This document shows, piece after piece, positions 35,549 to 43,979 of a stretch of 64,000 nt of DNA. This DNA is from M3007 sp031425035 (GTDB lineage Bacteria > Bacteroidota > Bacteroidia > Chitinophagales > Saprospiraceae). The notes beneath the pieces were generated by a model. It was not told the origin of the DNA. It was given only the letters and a program-made list of their open reading frames with translations, and did not search any database. The number at the start of each line of letters is the position of its first letter. The stretch's first letter is position 1. A program made the position numbers and the translations under genes. The DNA lies in NCBI GenBank assembly GCA_031425035.1, contig JANPIN010000024.1, forward strand, positions 17,499-81,498. Reading direction: 5' to 3'.

Positions 35549-38500
35549 ATGCGGTTACGATCCCTCGAAATAAAAGGTTTTAAGTCATTCGCCAACGAAA
35601 CGATCATCTACTTCAACGATGACGTCACGGGTATTGTCGGCCCCAACGGCAGCGGCAAGAGTAATATCGTGGATGCCGTCCGCTGGGTGCTGGGGGAACA
35701 GAAAAGCAGTCAACTGCGACTGGATAAGATGGCCTCCATCATCTTCAACGGCACCAAAAAACGCAAAGAAAGCCAGATCGCCCAGGTCACGCTGAGTTTC
35801 GATAACACCAAAAACGTACTGCCCACCGATTATACGTCGGTGAGTATCAGCCGGATACTGTATCGCAGCGGCGAAAGTGAGTACCGGCTAAATGGGGTGA
35901 CCTGCCGTCTGAAAGACATCACCACGCTCTTCCTGGATACCGGCATCGGCGCCGATTCCTACGCCATTATCGCGCTTAACATGGTGGAAGATATGCTTTC
36001 CGACCGGGAACAGGCGCGGCGCCGGATGTTCGAGCAGGCCGCCGGCGTGAGTAAATATAAAGCCCGTAAGCACGAGACGCAGCAGAAACTGGAAGCCACC
36101 ACCGGCGACCTGGAACGGGTGGAAGACCTGGTGTTCGAGATCGCCGACCAACTTAAAAAGCTCGAAAAACAGGCCGAACGCGCCCAGAAATTCTATGCCC
36201 TCAAAGCGGAATACAAGACCCTGAGCATCGAACTGGCGGTCCATAACCTGGCCCGGCATAAGAAAGCGTATAAAGATCTGGAAGCGCAGATCACCCGCGA
36301 GGAAGACCTTTACCGCAGCGCCGAGGCCATGTCGCGGCTAATCGAGGCCGACCTGGAAGCCAAACGCAAGAGCCATACCGATAAGGAAACTTCGCTCAGC
36401 GGGCAGCAACAGGAGGTGAACCAACTGACCGGCCGGATTCGGGGCAAGGAAAATGAAAAGGGCATGCTGGCGCAAAAACAGTCGTTCGTGCAAAACGACC
36501 TGCGCCGCCTGGAAGACCAGATCGCCCAGTCCAGCCGCCAGATCCTGACCCTCGACAGCGAAATCGACGGTTATCAGACCGATCTGAACGTGGAGCGCAA
36601 CCAGGAAGCGGAGTTCGAAACGGCCCTCGCGCAGGCCCAGGCGCATCTGGAAAATGTGCGCGGCAACCACCAACTGCTGAAAGGCAACCTGGATGAATTT
36701 GTCAAGGGCCAGCAGACCATCGAACGGGAGATCGTAGAACTGGAAAAACAAAAGGCCATCCAGGGCAACCAGATCGAGAACCTGCGCCGCGACGTGGAGC
36801 GCACCCTGGCCGATATCGCCACCCGCCGCGCCGAAATGGGCGTACTGGAAACCAATCTGGCCGCGCAAAGCCTGACCCAGGAAACGCATGCCAAACGCAT
36901 TGCCGAACTGGACGCCGCCGAAACCAAACGCAAAACGGATATTGCCCATACCGAAACGGAACAGGACGTACTGGCGAAAAAACTGGCCGACCATAACCGC
37001 CAGCTCGATGCCAAACGCAACGAGTTCAAACTCACCAAAAGCATGGTGGAAAGTCTGGAAGGCTTTCCCGAAAGCATTAAATTCCTCAGTCAGCAGAAGG
37101 ACTGGGCCAAGAATTGCCCGCTGCTCAGCGACCTGATCTACGTGCGGGAAGACTACCGCGTGGTGATCGAAAATTACCTGGAGCCTTACCTGAATTACTA
37201 CGTGGTGCCCAATGCCGATGAGGCCGTTAAAGCCATCGGTTTGCTCGGCCAAAGCCAGAAAGGACGCGCCAACTTCTTCCTGCTGGACGCTTTTGCCGAC
37301 TATCAGCCCGCCCTGATGATCATGCCGGCCGGTCAGCGCGCGGTGGATCTGGTGGAAGTGGAGGCCCGTTTTCGCCCCCTGGTGGAGTATTTACTGGAAA
37401 ATGTGCTGGTCGTCGAAGGCGATGTGCGCCTGGAAAACATCGTGCAAAACAAAGGCGGCGCCGATGACCCGATTTTGCTGTCGCGCTCCGGCACATTTAT
37501 CAAGCGAAAATTTTCCCTGTCCGGCGGCTCGGTGGGTTTGTTTGAAGGCAAGAAAATCGGCCGTAAAAAGAACCTGGAGATCCTGGAAACGGAGATCAAA
37601 AAGAGCGAGGCCACGGAGAATCAGCTGAGTAATCAACTGGCTACGCTGCGTACCCACCTCCAGAGCCTGAAAAGCGCCGACCAGTCCGGACTGCTGCATC
37701 GCGAGCGGGAAACCCTCCATAAACTCAGCCAGGAAAGCGCCAGTCTGCGCGCCCGGCTGGAAAATATCGCCGCTTTCGTCGCCAATTTCGATGCCCAGGC
37801 GGGAGATGCCCACCAGCGCATCACGACGCTGACGGCCAGTAATGCCGCCATCGAGCAGCAGTTGGCCGAAAAACAGGCCGCTGCGGAAGCCGCCCGCGAA
37901 CGGCTGACCAATGCCGACGGCTCCTTCCGCGACGTAGCGGAACAACTGAGTCTGGCCAGCGCCGAATTCAACCAGCGCAACATCGAATTTATCCGCCAGC
38001 AGAATAAGGTCAACGCGTTCCGGCAGGAGCTGACTTTCCGCGAAAAACGCCGGGAAGAACTGCGGCAAAGTCTGGCTACCGCCCAAACCACTATGGCCCG
38101 CCACAGCGACGAAATTGGCCTGATCCAGACCGATTTAACGCGTCTGGAAGGCGAACTGGCCATTGCTTATACCGAAAAGAAAACCAAGGAAGCCACCCTG
38201 AGCGCGGTGGAACAGACCTATTTCAAGGCCCGGAACGAAATTCATGAACTGGAAAATAAACAGCGCGACAACTTCCGGCAGCAGCAGGATTTGCAGGGCG
38301 CCGTGAACCGGTTGAAGGAGAAATTTTCCGACGTAAAATTCGAGATCACCGCTATTGGCGAGCGGCTGCGCGTGGAGTTCGGACTGGGCGTCAATGACGT
38401 GATCAACAACGAACCCAATCCGCTTTTCCAGCGCGATAACCTGGAAAAGGACGTAAATAACATGAAACGCCGCCTGGATACCTACGGCGAGATCAATCCC

Positions 38501-39118
38501 ATGGCCATCGAGGCCTATAATGAGATCAAGGAGCGGCACGACACGATCGTGACCCAGCGCAACGACATTTTGAGTGCCCAGCAAAACCTGCTGCAGACCA
38601 TGAAAGAGATTGAGGAAACGGCCACGGCGCGCTTCCTGGAATCCTTTACCCAGGTCCGCGAGAATTTCATCAAGGTGTTCCGCACGCTTTTCACCGAAGA
38701 AGATGACGCCGACCTCGTGCTCACCCAGCCGAATAACCCGCTGGATTCAGACATTAATATTATTGCCAAACCCAAGGGTAAGCGGCCGCAGACCATTGCC
38801 CAGCTCTCCGGCGGCGAGAAAACGCTGACTGCTACGGCCCTGCTTTTTGCCCTGTATTTGCTTAAACCTGCCCCTTTCTGCATTTTTGACGAGGTCGATG
38901 CGCCGCTGGACGATGCCAACATCGAGAAGTTCAACCGCATTATCCGGCAGTTCTCCAAGGATTCGCAGTTCATCGTGGTGACCCATAATAAGTCGACCAT
39001 GGCGGCCGTGGATACCATTTACGGGGTGTATATGCCGGAACAAGGGGTGAGCGCCGTGACGCCGGTGGATTTCAGGGAGTTGGGGCATGATGCGATGGTG
39101 TTTGAGAAGGGGACGTAA
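35549..39118 (+). CDS. smc: Chromosome segregation protein SMC
   Basis: A 1189-residue condensin ATPase that folds and segregates the chromosome. The N-terminal head has Walker A (GPNGSGKSN) after MRLRSLEIKGFKSFANET, with the R-loop region following. Long coiled coils (about 170-510 and 680-1010) flank a hinge near 515-670 (GFPESIKFLSQQKDW... YVREDYRVVIENYLEPYLNYYVV). The C-terminal head has the ABC signature LSGGEKTLTATALLFAL and Walker B FCIFDEVDAPLDDANIEKF. Completely typical. ScpA/ScpB partners are not in the window. Confidence 0.97.
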   Translation: MRLRSLEIKGFKSFANETIIYFNDDVTGIVGPNGSGKSNIVDAVRWVLGEQKSSQLRLDKMASIIFNGTKKRKESQIAQVTLSFDNTKNVLPTDYTSVSISRILYRSGESEYRLNGVTCRLKDITTLFLDTGIGADSYAIIALNMVEDMLSDREQARRRMFEQAAGVSKYKARKHETQQKLEATTGDLERVEDLVFEIADQLKKLEKQAERAQKFYALKAEYKTLSIELAVHNLARHKKAYKDLEAQITREEDLYRSAEAMSRLIEADLEAKRKSHTDKETSLSGQQQEVNQLTGRIRGKENEKGMLAQKQSFVQNDLRRLEDQIAQSSRQILTLDSEIDGYQTDLNVERNQEAEFETALAQAQAHLENVRGNHQLLKGNLDEFVKGQQTIEREIVELEKQKAIQGNQIENLRRDVERTLADIATRRAEMGVLETNLAAQSLTQETHAKRIAELDAAETKRKTDIAHTETEQDVLAKKLADHNRQLDAKRNEFKLTKSMVESLEGFPESIKFLSQQKDWAKNCPLLSDLIYVREDYRVVIENYLEPYLNYYVVPNADEAVKAIGLLGQSQKGRANFFLLDAFADYQPALMIMPAGQRAVDLVEVEARFRPLVEYLLENVLVVEGDVRLENIVQNKGGADDPILLSRSGTFIKRKFSLSGGSVGLFEGKKIGRKKNLEILETEIKKSEATENQLSNQLATLRTHLQSLKSADQSGLLHRERETLHKLSQESASLRARLENIAAFVANFDAQAGDAHQRITTLTASNAAIEQQLAEKQAAAEAARERLTNADGSFRDVAEQLSLASAEFNQRNIEFIRQQNKVNAFRQELTFREKRREELRQSLATAQTTMARHSDEIGLIQTDLTRLEGELAIAYTEKKTKEATLSAVEQTYFKARNEIHELENKQRDNFRQQQDLQGAVNRLKEKFSDVKFEITAIGERLRVEFGLGVNDVINNEPNPLFQRDNLEKDVNNMKRRLDTYGEINPMAIEAYNEIKERHDTIVTQRNDILSAQQNLLQTMKEIEETATARFLESFTQVRENFIKVFRTLFTEEDDADLVLTQPNNPLDSDINIIAKPKGKRPQTIAQLSGGEKTLTATALLFALYLLKPAPFCIFDEVDAPLDDANIEKFNRIIRQFSKDSQFIVVTHNKSTMAAVDTIYGVYMPEQGVSAVTPVDFRELGHDAMVFEKGT

Positions 39119-39219
39119 AATTTGAGCCTTACACGGAGCATATTACATGTAAAATTTTACGGTTTTGCAGTCTTTTCGGTTATGGTATTAAGAACACTCC
39201 CAGATTAATTGTTAAAGCA

Positions 39220-39251
39220 TTGAAGTGTGGCTGCCTAAAACCTTATATTTG
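39220..39251 (+). promoter_or_regulatory. Bacteroidota-type promoter for the DUF433/DUF5615 pair
   Basis: TTG (39220-39222), 21 bases, then TATATTTG (39244-39251): a full match to the consensus, 20 bases before the DUF433 start. Confidence 0.65.
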
Positions 39252-39270
39252 TTGCTTAAACAGCAGGCTC

Positions 39271-39510
39271 ATGACAGTCATTAACTGGCAAGACTATATC
39301 GTTTCAGATCCTTCCATCCTCTTTGGCAAGCCAGTCATTAAGGGTACAAGAATACCTGTGCAGCTTATTTTGGAAAAACTTGGGCATAGAGAAAGTATTC
39401 CTGATCTTCTGTTGGCTTATCCACGCATATCAGAACAAGCTATTCATGCTTGTTTGATTTTTGCTGCAGAATCACTTAATAATGAAATAGTTGTAGCAGT
39501 TGCTGCTTAA
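39271..39510 (+). CDS. DUF433-family antitoxin-like protein
   Basis: A 79-residue helix-turn-helix-type protein: WQDYIVSDPSILFGKPVIKGTRIPVQLILEKLGHRESIPDLLLAYPRISEQAIHACLIFAAE. DPSILFGKPVIKGTRIPV is the DUF433 signature, and the fold binds DNA in known antitoxins (VapB45-type). The start at 39271 (MTVINWQDY) is preferred over the upstream one at 39220. It overlaps no gene and is followed by the DUF5615 toxin-like gene 18 bases later. AT-richer than its neighbours, consistent with recent transfer. Confidence 0.85.
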   Translation: MTVINWQDYIVSDPSILFGKPVIKGTRIPVQLILEKLGHRESIPDLLLAYPRISEQAIHACLIFAAESLNNEIVVAVAA

Positions 39511-39528
39511 TGATTTTATTGTTTTCCC

Positions 39529-39882
39529 ATGGTATTCGTTGCTGATGAAAGCGTTGATTTCAGAATTGTAAATGCTTTGCGGAGTGAAGGTTATGAGGTC
39601 TGGGCAGTTTTAGAAGAAGATCCAAGTATTACTGACAAGAAAGTTCTGGATATAGCTTTTGAACATAATGCACTGTTACTGACTGAAGATAAAGATTTTG
39701 GCGAATTAGTAATTAGGCTTCGTCTTCCCCACCATGGAGTTTTACTTATTCGTTTAGGTGGCTTTACAATAGATATAAAAATCACGTTGGTTCTCCGTGC
39801 CATCCAGGACAATCATTTGAAATTGACCAATAATTTTGCCGTATTGGATGGAGGACGGCTTCGAATTAGACCTATAAGATAA
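39529..39882 (+). CDS. DUF5615 PIN-like toxin-type protein
   Basis: A 117-residue PIN-like (Mut7-C/VapC-related) domain: VFVADESVDFRIVNALRSEGYEVWAVLEEDPSITDKKVLDIAFEHNALLLTEDKDFGELV. The acidic residues DES, ED (before PSITD) and TEDKDFG form the expected metal site of an endoribonuclease. The partner is the DUF433 gene just upstream, an arrangement known as a type II toxin-antitoxin pair (VapBC45-like). RNase activity is inferred from the fold. AT-rich like the antitoxin gene. Confidence 0.85.
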   Translation: MVFVADESVDFRIVNALRSEGYEVWAVLEEDPSITDKKVLDIAFEHNALLLTEDKDFGELVIRLRLPHHGVLLIRLGGFTIDIKITLVLRAIQDNHLKLTNNFAVLDGGRLRIRPIR

Positions 39883-39936
39883 TCTGGGCGTTCAGTTACT
39901 TAATAATTCGCATTTCTAAGCAACTTATACGCATTT

Positions 39937-40157
39937 ATGCAGAAAATCCTCCTCATCAACGGTGGCAGTGATGGCATTGGTGCCGCAACCGCTCATTTAG
40001 CGGCCCAGCAGGACTAGATCGTTTGTATCAATTATTTACAAAATCATACTGCCGAGATAAAATTGTAACTAAAGTAGCTAAAACGATTCGCTGGTTACTT
40101 TCTGAGGAGGCCAGTTATATCACCGGTGCCCTGGTCGATGTTTCCGGCGGACGTTAA
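39937..40157 (+). pseudogene. Decayed short-chain dehydrogenase/reductase gene
   Basis: The first 26 codons (MQKILLINGGSDGIGAATAHLAAQQD) are the NAD(P)-binding start of an SDR enzyme and stop at TAG 40015. Read on, the frame continues with IVCINYLQNHTAEI, the expected second beta strand. After a frame shift the last codons give VAKTIRWLLSEEASYITGALVDVSGGR and a stop, the normal SDR C-terminus. About 150 or more central codons are missing, including the Ser-Tyr-Lys catalytic region. So one deletion plus at least one point change destroyed it. Confidence 0.85.
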
Positions 40158-40185
40158 AGCCTGGCTAATTATCCAACCTGCCAGT

Positions 40186-40220
40186 AAAAAAAATCCCCCG
40201 TCTGACCAAAGACGAGGGAT
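40186..40220 (-). terminator. Terminator of the His-rich lipoprotein / sigma factor operon
   Basis: On the minus strand: stem TCCCTCGTC / GACGGGGGA with one mismatch, a loop of about eight bases, then eight T. It lies about 30 bases after the stop at 40248. Confidence 0.8.
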
Positions 40221-40247
40221 CGCTACTTACACTACATCCGTAACCAA

Positions 40248-40604
40248 TTAATTTCCACCATGGTGACCATGACCGCCACCGTGCGGGCCGCCGCCATGTG
40301 GGCCGCCGGGATGACCGCTGCTGTCAACCGGGTGACCGCCCAGGCTATCGAGCGGGTGGTGGTGATGACCTAAAGAGTCCAGGTGTAAAGAATCCAGCGG
40401 ACCGTGGTGATGGTGACCCAATGAATCCTGAGGACCGTGGTGACCGTGGTGGTGACCCAAAGAATCGCAGTGCAGCGAATCGCCGCCACGGTCGGCTACA
40501 TCACCGGTCAACGAGCTGGTCAGGTCGGTCGAAACCGTTTCTTTTTGGCAGGCATTCAGCATAGCGAAGGCCATCAGCAGGGCGAAAAAAAGATAATTTT
40601 TCAT
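40248..40604 (-). CDS. Histidine/glycine-rich lipoprotein
   Basis: A 118-residue lipoprotein. Signal with lipobox LNAC (acylated Cys19) is followed by a short linker and a tail of repeated Asp-Ser-Leu and His blocks (CDSLGHHHGHHGPQDSLG, HHHHGPLDSLHLDSLG, ending PHGGGPHGGGHGHHGG). About a third of the mature protein is His or Gly. Such tails bind Zn, Ni, Cu or Co. It is the last gene of a three-gene operon with an ECF sigma factor and its apparent partner, whose extracytoplasmic loops also have His-Gly-Pro stretches. Metal storage or sensing is an inference. Confidence 0.8.
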   Translation of the reverse strand: MKNYLFFALLMAFAMLNACQKETVSTDLTSSLTGDVADRGGDSLHCDSLGHHHGHHGPQDSLGHHHHGPLDSLHLDSLGHHHHPLDSLGGHPVDSSGHPGGPHGGGPHGGGHGHHGGN

Positions 40605-40700
40605 GGAAAAGAATTGGATAGTTTAGTGCAAAACGAATTTGCTTTGCTCCTACTCTACACGGAGGTTTTCCAAACCTGGTTGCGTCAAGTCCAGGATATT

Positions 40701-42143
40701 TTAATCAAATTTATACTGCAAGCCGGCCCGCAGCAGCAGGGCATCGAAGGTAGCTTCGGTGGAGGCCAGATCTTTCGTGTAATCGGCCCACAGTCCGAAC
40801 GTCCAGCGCGGCCGTTCATGCTCCAGCCCCAGCCCGATGCGCCATATATTGCTGATCGTCTGGCTGCCGAATTTTTCAGCCACATACTTGGAATCATGTG
40901 GTCCGGGGCCAGGACCTGGTCCATGGTCTTCAAACCGGAAATTGACCAGAGATGGATTTACATGTACCCAGGTATGCGCCAGGCGTACAGCCGGCCGTAA
41001 CCAGCCTTTAAGCGGCGGTGTATAAGCGATGCCCAGCGCATAGTGCTGCTGACGCTGGCTACTTTCCACTTGCACGAGTTGGTCATGCGGTCCCGGGTGC
41101 ATGGGCGGCTGTTCGCGTGGTTTGTGGAATTTGGGCACATAACGATCTGTATTGACTTCAAAATGCACCCAGTCGGCGGTAGCGAAGGCCCGGAAGGCAG
41201 GCAGCGGCGAATAAGAAGCCGTAAATCCCGAGCCCTTAATGAGCGAAACACCGGCCGGCTGCGGCAAGGGCAGGCCGCCCACCATTTCTACGCCAACCCG
41301 AAAATGAGCGGAGGACCGAAGCGGTTTGATGAGTGGCGCCGCTACCGCAACAGTCGCTGCGGTATCCGGTAAAACGGAGGGGGTTAAGGCCTTTTCCGGC
41401 TCTTTTTCGGCCACCACTACCTGCACGGAATCCTGGATCGGAATGGTCACGAGCTGCTGGCTGGAATCTGCCGGCAGCGCAGCGGCCATTACCTCTCCGG
41501 ATAAAACCGGTTTTTGCTGCAGGCTGTCGGCAACAACCATCTCAGGCGCAGGCGTTGGCTGCTGGGCAAGATTGCTCGCGGGAGCAGAAGTTGGGTTCAG
41601 GTTTTTATCAAAGGCAATGGGTTGGGTTGATATAAGTGGCGTCGTAATTTTTGGTTGGGTGTGTTTTTCAAGCTGTTTTTTTGCGAACGCTCTTTTCTGC
41701 GCAGACGGAAAAGCCATTTTTTCAGATAGCGGTTGCGTTACCGGTGGTGCAGTATTGGTCGCCGAAGCCGGAGCGACCGGCGTAGAGCCCGTCATAGCCC
41801 CCTGTTCTTCCGTTTTTATAGCGCCGGTATTTTTTTCGCCGGGTTCAGTCATTGCCGGAGGAGCGGCCGGGGCAGCTTTGCGCAAATCGGCTATTTCCTG
41901 GCGGAGCGCGGTATTTTCCTGCTGCAGCGTTTGCATTTTAAAGAGTAACCAGCCGGCCACCGTCAGCGAGACCAGCACGGCAGCGGCGGCGGGCCAGTAA
42001 TGCCAGCGGGTAGGGGGCTTCTGGAGTTCGCCGGCCTCGAAAGCGTCGAGCCGTTGCGACAACTGTTTCCAGTTGCGGTCGCGGCGGGGAAATTCGCCCT
42101 CTTCGTCCAATTTTTCGGCAAAAAACCGGTCAAAATCGCTCAT
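40701..42143 (-). CDS. Envelope protein with anti-sigma-like N-terminus, TM anchor, Pro/Ala linker and beta-rich C-terminal domain
   Basis: A 480-residue protein. Residues 1-46 are polar and acidic (FDRFFAEKLDEEGEFPRRDRNWKQLSQRLDAFEAGE), 49-70 form one membrane helix (YWPAAAAVLVSLTVAGWLLF), and 72-92 a short coiled coil. Residues about 93-285 are a Pro/Ala/Thr/Gln-rich linker, and about 290-480 alternating strands that look like a small outer-membrane barrel (FRVGVEMVGGLPLPQ... RIGLGLEHERPRWTFGLWADYT... LLLRAGLQYKFD). Loops carry HPGPHDQ and DHGPGPGPGPHDS. The start ATG overlaps the sigma gene stop by four bases, the usual sign of translational coupling with a sigma/anti-sigma pair. No classical anti-sigma domain (ZAS/FecR) is present, so the role is inferred. 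Confidence 0.65.
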   Translation of the reverse strand: MSDFDRFFAEKLDEEGEFPRRDRNWKQLSQRLDAFEAGELQKPPTRWHYWPAAAAVLVSLTVAGWLLFKMQTLQQENTALRQEIADLRKAAPAAPPAMTEPGEKNTGAIKTEEQGAMTGSTPVAPASATNTAPPVTQPLSEKMAFPSAQKRAFAKKQLEKHTQPKITTPLISTQPIAFDKNLNPTSAPASNLAQQPTPAPEMVVADSLQQKPVLSGEVMAAALPADSSQQLVTIPIQDSVQVVVAEKEPEKALTPSVLPDTAATVAVAAPLIKPLRSSAHFRVGVEMVGGLPLPQPAGVSLIKGSGFTASYSPLPAFRAFATADWVHFEVNTDRYVPKFHKPREQPPMHPGPHDQLVQVESSQRQQHYALGIAYTPPLKGWLRPAVRLAHTWVHVNPSLVNFRFEDHGPGPGPGPHDSKYVAEKFGSQTISNIWRIGLGLEHERPRWTFGLWADYTKDLASTEATFDALLLRAGLQYKFD

Positions 42144-42691
42144 CGTTGATTCGAAAATTCAAAATCAGTGGATAAAATAGTTTTTAAATGCTGGCGCGCC
42201 CGGGAAAGATTGGACTTGGAGGCGCCGGGGCTAATGTCCAGTAAATCAGCAATTTCTTCGTGGGAATAACCGTCTACGACGAACAGATTAAACACCGTCC
42301 GGTAAGCCGGTGGCAACTGCCCGAGCATACTTAAAATCTGTTCCTGGGTCAGTCGTTCGATAATGCCGTCGTCAGCCAGTGGCTCCTGCCAGGGTTGCAG
42401 TTCCGTCATCGGCTGGGTAGAAAGATTACTGCGGTAGCGGTCGATGGACGTATTAATCACGATCCGGCGGAACCATTGCCGGAAAGGCTGATCGCCACCG
42501 TATAAATGGATCTTGGTAAACACTTTAAAAAAAGCATCGTTCACCACTTCCTCCGCCGTTTCTATACTGCCCGCATACCGCTGCGCAACCGTCATGGCAT
42601 AATTGTAAAACAGGGCATAGAGCCGATGCTGGCTTGCCCGTTGCTTTTGACGACAACCGTCGAGAATATGCAGTAGTTGCGGATCGTTCAC
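42140..42691 (-). CDS. ECF-type RNA polymerase sigma factor
   Basis: A 183-residue sigma-70 group IV factor. Region 2 is seen in LYALFYNYAMTVAQRYAGSIETAEEVVNDAFFKVFTKIHLYGG with QWFRRIVINTSIDRYRSN, and region 4 in LGQLPPAYRTVFNLFVVDGYSHEEIADLLDISPGASKSNLSRARQHLKTIL. No region 3, as expected. It leads a three-gene operon with an envelope protein and a His-rich lipoprotein, and is coupled to the former by an ATGA overlap. It probably controls a surface or metal-related set, possibly including its own operon. Confidence 0.92.
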   Translation of the reverse strand: MNDPQLLHILDGCRQKQRASQHRLYALFYNYAMTVAQRYAGSIETAEEVVNDAFFKVFTKIHLYGGDQPFRQWFRRIVINTSIDRYRSNLSTQPMTELQPWQEPLADDGIIERLTQEQILSMLGQLPPAYRTVFNLFVVDGYSHEEIADLLDISPGASKSNLSRARQHLKTILSTDFEFSNQR

Positions 42692-42751
42692 GTTATGCTA
42701 CCCTACACGTAAAAACCGGCAGCCGGGTTGCGTGAACGAAATAAATTTGTT

Positions 42752-43816
42752 TTAAGGCTTCTCCACCTTTTTCAGCATCATCAAATACACCGGCAGGTGA
42801 TCGCTGTAGCCGTTAATAAAAACGTCGCCCACGGAGGTACGGAAGGGGTAGCCCCGGAAAGCGCCCTCGGTCTGTAACAGCCAGGGCTGTCGGTACACCA
42901 CCGCTTTATATAACTGCCAGCCGCCTGTTTCTTTTTTGACAAAACCTTTGGACAGCACCATCTGGTCGAACAGGCTCCAGGCATCGCGGTAGGCCATGGT
43001 GCCGTTTCCGCTTTTATAGAGGTCGTACATGGGGTTGTACAATTCATCGGTCTGCAGGTTTTCGCTGCTGCGTTTGGCATTCAGCACCTGGGTAAGGCTC
43101 TTGTTCGTCGGGTCGTCGTTCAGGTCGCCCATGATCACGATCTTGGCATTCGGATCCACAGTTCGAATACTGTCGGCCAGGTGACGGCAGACCCCCGCAG
43201 CGGCGGCGCGGCGCCAGGCGGAACCACTTTCCCCGCCCAGCCGGGAAGGCCAGTGACCCACCATAATATGGATCGGTTCGCCATCAAACAATCCGCTTAC
43301 GTATAAAATATCGCGGGTGTAATCGCGGTCCCCCGTTTTGGAATCCACAATCATGACCGGCTCCGCCTTGGAACCCGTCACTTTGAAATACTTGGGCTGG
43401 TATAAAAACCCGCAGTCGATGCCGCGTTCATCGGGCGATTCGTAGTGCACGATCTGGTAGTTGCGGGCTTTCAGCGCGGGTTGCGCCACCAGGTCTTCCA
43501 GTACTTTACGGTTTTCAATCTCTGCCACCCCCAGCATAGCTACGCCGTCCGGACTGATTTCGGAGGCCAGTTGGCTGATCACCTTGGCCATGTTCGCCTG
43601 TTTATTGGTGTATTTAAAGGTATTCCAGGCCAGGCGACCATTGGGCAAAAAATCCGCATCGTTGGTGACGGGCGAATCGATGGTATCGAAAAGATTTTCC
43701 AGGTTGTAAAAGCCGATGGCGGCAACTTTGTAATTGTCGTCCTTTTGGGCCGATAAAGCGTGGGGTAGCAGGAAAAAGAGGCCGGCCAGAACGGCGGCAA
43801 AGGTCAGTTTGCTCAT
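42752..43816 (-). CDS. Exported endonuclease/exonuclease/phosphatase-family enzyme
   Basis: A signal peptide (LTFAAVLAGLFFLLPHALSAQ) precedes an EEP-fold domain (about residues 30-350): IGFYNLENLFDTIDS, LGVAEIENRKVLEDLV with the metal-binding Glu, DRDYTRDILYVSGL, VGHWPSRLGGE and VIMGDLNDDPTNKS, closing with SDHLPVYLMML. These are the DNase I/exonuclease III superfamily motifs. Exported members hydrolyse nucleic acids or phosphoesters. The gene is divergent from a TonB receptor and a DUF5689 lipoprotein, a combination that suggests nucleic-acid or phosphate scavenging. Confidence 0.88.
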   Translation of the reverse strand: MSKLTFAAVLAGLFFLLPHALSAQKDDNYKVAAIGFYNLENLFDTIDSPVTNDADFLPNGRLAWNTFKYTNKQANMAKVISQLASEISPDGVAMLGVAEIENRKVLEDLVAQPALKARNYQIVHYESPDERGIDCGFLYQPKYFKVTGSKAEPVMIVDSKTGDRDYTRDILYVSGLFDGEPIHIMVGHWPSRLGGESGSAWRRAAAAGVCRHLADSIRTVDPNAKIVIMGDLNDDPTNKSLTQVLNAKRSSENLQTDELYNPMYDLYKSGNGTMAYRDAWSLFDQMVLSKGFVKKETGGWQLYKAVVYRQPWLLQTEGAFRGYPFRTSVGDVFINGYSDHLPVYLMMLKKVEKP

Positions 43817-43923
43817 CTAAAGGTTATGATTTCGAGGCAAAGGAACGCCATTATCCCCCATCGTCGATCTGCTTTGCAATAAATTAACACGGCAAAATGC
43901 ACCTGAAGGCACCTGGCTTTTTC

Positions 43924-43931
43924 TACCTTTG
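43924..43931 (+). promoter_or_regulatory. -7 element (TACCTTTG) for the receptor-DUF5689 operon
   Basis: Perfect TAnnTTTG, 48 bases before the receptor start at 43980, within the divergent intergenic region facing the nuclease. No clear -33 TTG. Confidence 0.45.
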
Positions 43932-43979
43932 ACCGCCATTTGGCTCCTCCCTTACGCTTTTCACTATTTCCACCACTAT

